Shown: positions 60,759-64,000 of the stretch, one piece after another
Numbering within the stretch: the stretch's first letter is position 1
Layout: the number at the start of each line of letters is the position of its first letter
Origin: Pasteurella sp049941595
Lineage (GTDB): Bacteria; Pseudomonadota; Gammaproteobacteria; Enterobacterales; Pasteurellaceae
Assembly: GCA_049941595.1 (NCBI GenBank)
Contig: JBNFNA010000005.1
Coordinates: 186,001 to 250,000, forward strand
DNA length: 64,000 bases
Direction of reading: 5' to 3'
Notes under the pieces: generated by a model
What the model saw: only the letters and a program-made list of their open reading frames with translations
What the model was told of the DNA's origin: nothing
The model's database searches: none
Made by a program: the position numbers and the translations under genes

Positions 60759-61766
60759 ATGAGATCAAACAAAACAAATTCTCGTCAAAATCGACCGCAC
60801 TTTGAAAAAGAAGAAGGAAAAAAAACCGTACATAAAACGGTAAGAACAAGTTCTCCAAAAAAGGAAGAGGAGAAAAGTGCGGTAAAAAATACGGTGAAAA
60901 AGCCAAAAGTTGAAGGCGAAAAACTACAAAAAGTATTAGCCAGAGCAGGGCAAGGCTCACGTCGTGAAATTGAAGCAATGATTGCGGAAAATCGTGTGAG
61001 TGTTGACGGTAAAATGGCAACGTTAGGTGACCGTATTGATGTACGTTCTGGTGTTAAAGTACGTATTGACGGGCATATTGTGAATTTAATGCACGCACAA
61101 AAAGAAGTGTGTCGTGTGCTAATGTATTATAAACCTGAAGGTGAGCTTTGTACTCGCCACGATCCAGAAGGTCGTGCAACCGTATTCGATCGCTTGCCTC
61201 GTTTAACGGGTTTGCGTTGGATTGCGGTAGGTCGATTGGATATTAACACATCAGGTTTATTACTATTTACGACAGATGGTGAGTTAGCTAATCGTTTAAT
61301 GCACCCAAGTCGTGAAGTTGAACGAGAATATTCGGTACGTGTTTTTGGTCAAGTGGATGATGCAATGCTCAATCGCTTGAAAAAAGGTGTGCAATTAGAA
61401 GATGGCCCTGCAAACTTTAAAGAAATTAAATTTGCTGGTGGTGTCGGAATGAACCAATGGTTCGATGTTACGCTAATGGAAGGGCGTAATCGTGAGGTCC
61501 GTCGTTTATGGGAATCTCAAGGCGTTCAAGTAAGCCGCTTAATTCGCACACGCTACGGCAATATTTCGCTAATGAAATCGTTACCTCGTGGTGGCTGGGA
61601 AGAAATGGATTTAACCAATGTGAATTATTTAAGAGAGCTTGTCGGTTTACCACCAGAAGTGGAAACGAAGCTTGATGTGACTAAACCTCGTCGTAGAGCG
61701 AAAACAAGCCAAATTCGTAAAGCCGTTAAACGTTATACGGAGTTGAGCAAACGTTATAAAAAATAA
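60759..61766 (+). CDS. rluB: 23S rRNA pseudouridine(2605) synthase RluB
   Basis: A 335-residue RsuA-type synthase. A basic, disordered N-terminal tail (1-45) is followed by an S4 RNA-binding domain (LQKVLARAGQGSRREIEAMI) and the catalytic domain with GRLDINTSGLLLFT, whose Asp attacks uridine. I start at ATG 60759 (GAGGAAAT upstream), eight codons inside the longest frame. Two uptake signals, in opposite orientation, lie in the tail codons. The C-terminus is also basic (KPRRRAKTS...KRYKK). Confidence 0.94.
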   Translation: MRSNKTNSRQNRPHFEKEEGKKTVHKTVRTSSPKKEEEKSAVKNTVKKPKVEGEKLQKVLARAGQGSRREIEAMIAENRVSVDGKMATLGDRIDVRSGVKVRIDGHIVNLMHAQKEVCRVLMYYKPEGELCTRHDPEGRATVFDRLPRLTGLRWIAVGRLDINTSGLLLFTTDGELANRLMHPSREVEREYSVRVFGQVDDAMLNRLKKGVQLEDGPANFKEIKFAGGVGMNQWFDVTLMEGRNREVRRLWESQGVQVSRLIRTRYGNISLMKSLPRGGWEEMDLTNVNYLRELVGLPPEVETKLDVTKPRRRAKTSQIRKAVKRYTELSKRYKK

Positions 61767-61810
61767 TTTTTCTTTCTTAGTATATGTGAGTCTACAAAAA
61801 GGGAGCGAAT

Positions 61811-62782
61811 ATGAAGATCCAGCAATTACGTTACATTGTTGAAATTGTTAATCAAAACTTGAATGTTACAGAAGCCGCCAATGCGCTTTATACCTCTCAA
61901 CCTGGTATTAGTAAACAGGTTCGGTTGTTAGAAGATGAACTCGGTTTAGAAATTTTTGAGCGAAATGGTAAACATATTAAATCGGTAACGCCTGCTGGAA
62001 AGAAGATTATCGCCATTGCACGTGAATTACTGGTGAAAACACAAAGTATCAAAGCGGTGGCGAATGAATATACGCAACCTAATCACGGTGTGCTACGTAT
62101 CGCGACCACGAATACGCAAGCACGCTATGTATTGCCACCAGTGATTGAACGTTTTTCAAAACAATATCCTGATGTGAGCTTGCATATTCACCAAGGTTCA
62201 CCTACACAAATTTATGATGCGTTACTTTCTGGCGAAGTGGATTTAGCCATTACCACAGAAGCACAGTATTTATTTGATGATGTGGTGTTGTTACCTTGTT
62301 ATAAATGGAACCGTTCGGTTATTGTGAAACCCGATCATCCATTATCAGAATGTAAAAATTTAACGATTGAAGAACTGGGTAAATATCCATTAGTAACTTA
62401 TACTTTTGGCTTTACAGGCGTTTCAGATTTAGATTATGCCTTTAATACAGCAGGTATTTTGCCGAATATCGTGTTTACTGCGACAGATGCGGATGTGATT
62501 AAAACCTATGTTCGTTTAGGCTTAGGCGTGGGGATTATGGCATCGATGGCCCACACTAAAGATGATACGGATTTACTTGCAATTAATGCGGATCACTTAT
62601 TTAACTCAAGTACCGTGCAAATTGCATTTAAACACAGTACCTTCTTGCGCACCTATATGTATGACTTTATTAATTATTTTTCACCGCACTTAACTCGCCA
62701 AGTGGTTGAAAAAGCAGAGAGATTACGTGATAACAGTGCAGTAAAACGTTTGTTTGAAGGGATTGAATTGGAAAATCGTTAA
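61811..62782 (+). CDS. cysB: LysR-type regulator CysB
   Basis: A 323-residue activator of cysteine biosynthesis genes, responding to N-acetylserine. The N-terminal HTH is NVTEAANALYTSQPGISKQVRLLEDELG; the effector domain includes TTNTQARYVLPPVI (sulfate/acetylserine-binding Thr region) and DADVIKTYVRLGLGVGIMA. Length equals E. coli CysB (324). GGGAGCG precedes the ATG. A terminator follows. Confidence 0.96.
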   Translation: MKIQQLRYIVEIVNQNLNVTEAANALYTSQPGISKQVRLLEDELGLEIFERNGKHIKSVTPAGKKIIAIARELLVKTQSIKAVANEYTQPNHGVLRIATTNTQARYVLPPVIERFSKQYPDVSLHIHQGSPTQIYDALLSGEVDLAITTEAQYLFDDVVLLPCYKWNRSVIVKPDHPLSECKNLTIEELGKYPLVTYTFGFTGVSDLDYAFNTAGILPNIVFTATDADVIKTYVRLGLGVGIMASMAHTKDDTDLLAINADHLFNSSTVQIAFKHSTFLRTYMYDFINYFSPHLTRQVVEKAERLRDNSAVKRLFEGIELENR

Positions 62783-62833
62783 TCATTTCGACACGTTAAG
62801 TGTGTTCTAATATCAGCATATTTAAGTAAAAAG

Positions 62834-62866
62834 AATGCCCAGATTTAACTCTGGGCATTTTGTTTA
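62834..62866. terminator. Terminator cysB / macroglobulin gene
   Basis: AATGCCCAGA and TCTGGGCATT (10 bp, 6-nt loop) are followed by TTGTTT, between convergent genes. Confidence 0.85.
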
Positions 62867-62877
62867 TCTATGGTAGG

Positions 62878-64000
62878 CTATTTTTCCACTTTAATTTGTT
62901 TTTCTTTCGCTGTGTATGCTTTGATCGAGCGATCATACATACTTTCTGCATAGGCTGGTGGAATTTGGTAAGTACCTGCATTCACCGCTTTTAATTGATA
63001 AACAAATGTATTGGATTCACTGCCGACATCACCATAGCTAATAATGCGATCTTCTCTTAGCTCATAATGTGTTGGTGACCAATATGCTGTTTCACCTTCT
63101 TCACCTTCTTCAACATCTGATTGCCAGATAACCTCAAAGCCTGCAGGGTAGAGGTCAGTAATCACAACATCAGAAACAAAGTCAGATGCAGCACGCACTT
63201 TAACTGTCACATTGATGACATCACCACGTTTTACGCTAGTGACTGGTTTACCGTCTTTGTCGGTATAAGTACGGTGAATTTCTAAGCCGTTTGATAATGC
63301 TTTCTCATCAGCTTGTTGCGGATAACCTTGTTGGCTTAATGCGAACCAAACCGGTTGTTGGCTTTGGTTGATAAAGCTTACATCTGCTTGGTTATCTTTT
63401 AATTCAGCTAAGCGGAAAATGCCTTTATCTTGATCTACGTCTTGATTGGCTACTTGGATCTTCAAGTTAGCCACTTGTGCTTGGTTGTGCTGACCATAAG
63501 CATCTAATGCTAACAAGACCATTGCAGAAGAAAGCGTATTGTAACGTTGTTGATTTAAGTCTTGCGCAATGCGATCAATTACCACATCACTCACTTTGCT
63601 TAAGTGCTGCGGGAAGTGACGTGCGATAACATACAACATCGTACTGTCTTTAATTAATGGGTCATTGTAATTCTCGTAAACCCAATTTTCTGCACGTGGT
63701 TGATTGAGTTGTTTTAACGTAAACTCAATTAATGCATTTGCTTGATCATCTTGTTTCAGCATTTTGTATGCTGCTGCAAGCCACGCTGTGGTTGAGTCAT
63801 TTTGCCAATCTTCAGGCTTAAAGTTATTTTCTAACGCAGAGCGGATAGACATTAACGCATTTGATGGCACTTGACCTAAACGAGTGAGTAAATAAGCTGA
63901 ATACGCACGATCACGCAATTCACTTAAACTACCTTCACCTTCTTCAGTGCTTTGTACTTCAAGTGCTTCAATAGTTTTGTTAAATAAACCATATTGACCA
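62878..64000 (-). CDS. yfhM: Bacterial alpha-2-macroglobulin, C-terminal part
   Basis: The frame is open to the end of the window and encodes the last 373 residues of a much larger protein. This part covers the helical (alpha/alpha toroid) TED-like end (STTAWLAAAYKMLKQDDQANALIEF) and the final receptor-like domain (VTVKVRAASDFVSDVVITDLYPAGFEV, IPPAYAESMYDRSIKA). Such periplasmic lipoproteins are thought to trap proteases and usually pair with the peptidoglycan enzyme PbpC. The thioester motif, if present, would lie outside the window. Confidence 0.9.
   Translation of the reverse strand, partial: GQYGLFNKTIEALEVQSTEEGEGSLSELRDRAYSAYLLTRLGQVPSNALMSIRSALENNFKPEDWQNDSTTAWLAAAYKMLKQDDQANALIEFTLKQLNQPRAENWVYENYNDPLIKDSTMLYVIARHFPQHLSKVSDVVIDRIAQDLNQQRYNTLSSAMVLLALDAYGQHNQAQVANLKIQVANQDVDQDKGIFRLAELKDNQADVSFINQSQQPVWFALSQQGYPQQADEKALSNGLEIHRTYTDKDGKPVTSVKRGDVINVTVKVRAASDFVSDVVITDLYPAGFEVIWQSDVEEGEEGETAYWSPTHYELREDRIISYGDVGSESNTFVYQLKAVNAGTYQIPPAYAESMYDRSIKAYTAKEKQIKVEK

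Noticed and set aside
1..64000. CRISPR arrays, rRNA, tRNA genes and insertion sequences
   Set aside because: No regularly spaced repeats, no tRNA or rRNA sequence and no transposase were found; the dispersed 9-mers are uptake signals, not mobile elements.

Overview
This is a chromosomal segment of a gammaproteobacterium of the family Pasteurellaceae, most like the Haemophilus/Aggregatibacter group. The clearest sign is the DNA uptake signal sequence AAGTGCGGT (or ACCGCACTT), which I located by eye at least 35 times. Other signs are the low G+C content, the gene content, and neighbourhoods known from Haemophilus: yoaA-tsaB-slp-fadD-rnd, folE/moeA-moeB, fnr/uspE, the ferritin pair, and yciO-rluB-cysB. 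I cannot fix the species. No tRNA, rRNA or CRISPR array was seen.

Layout. 1-4.3 kb: 3' part of glmM, sixA, an Ala/Lys/Glu-repeat lipoprotein, an orphan minC, ycgL and a T4 endonuclease V-like repair enzyme. 4.3-12.3 kb: a leftward eight-gene Ftr1/P19 (FetMP-type) iron uptake operon: Ftr1 permease, P19 periplasmic protein, DUF2318 membrane protein, two FtsX-type permeases, an ATPase, a TlpA-like thioredoxin and a c-type cytochrome. 12.4-18.3 kb: CRP-controlled pepE-dcuC, a DyP peroxidase, lysO and ybjD.

18.3-22.4 kb is an accessory island without uptake signals. It holds decayed gene remnants, a broken phage-type repressor, and a restriction-modification locus: an N6-adenine methyltransferase divergent from an ICEA/NlaIII-like HNH endonuclease, a controller-type HTH protein, and an unrecognised 219-residue protein with PD-(D/E)XK-like residues. 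This is the least explained part of the window.

22.4-64 kb is core genome: nrdA, ycbX, dacB, greA, yhbY, an AEC carrier, yeaD, yoaA-tsaB-slp-fadD-rnd, ackA-pta, yfbV, cvpA-purF, ubiX, moeAB, folE, acs, xthA, ydjA, sppA, cytochrome b562, uspE, fnr, two ferritins, aroF-tyrA, yciO-rluB, cysB, and the 3' part of an alpha-2-macroglobulin gene. Control sites fit the genes they precede: a PurR box before cvpA-purF, two TyrR boxes before aroF-tyrA, an FNR box beside fnr, NrdR-like boxes before nrdA, a CRP site before pepE, and a terminator-like hairpin in the greA leader.

Taken together the genes link iron acquisition (Ftr1/P19) and storage (ferritins), anaerobic C4-dicarboxylate and aspartyl-dipeptide use (pepE-dcuC under CRP), overflow and scavenging of acetate (ackA-pta, acs), and purine, aromatic and molybdopterin biosynthesis. 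Many start codons were moved inward from the longest open frame because a good ribosome binding site and family alignment pointed to an internal ATG.
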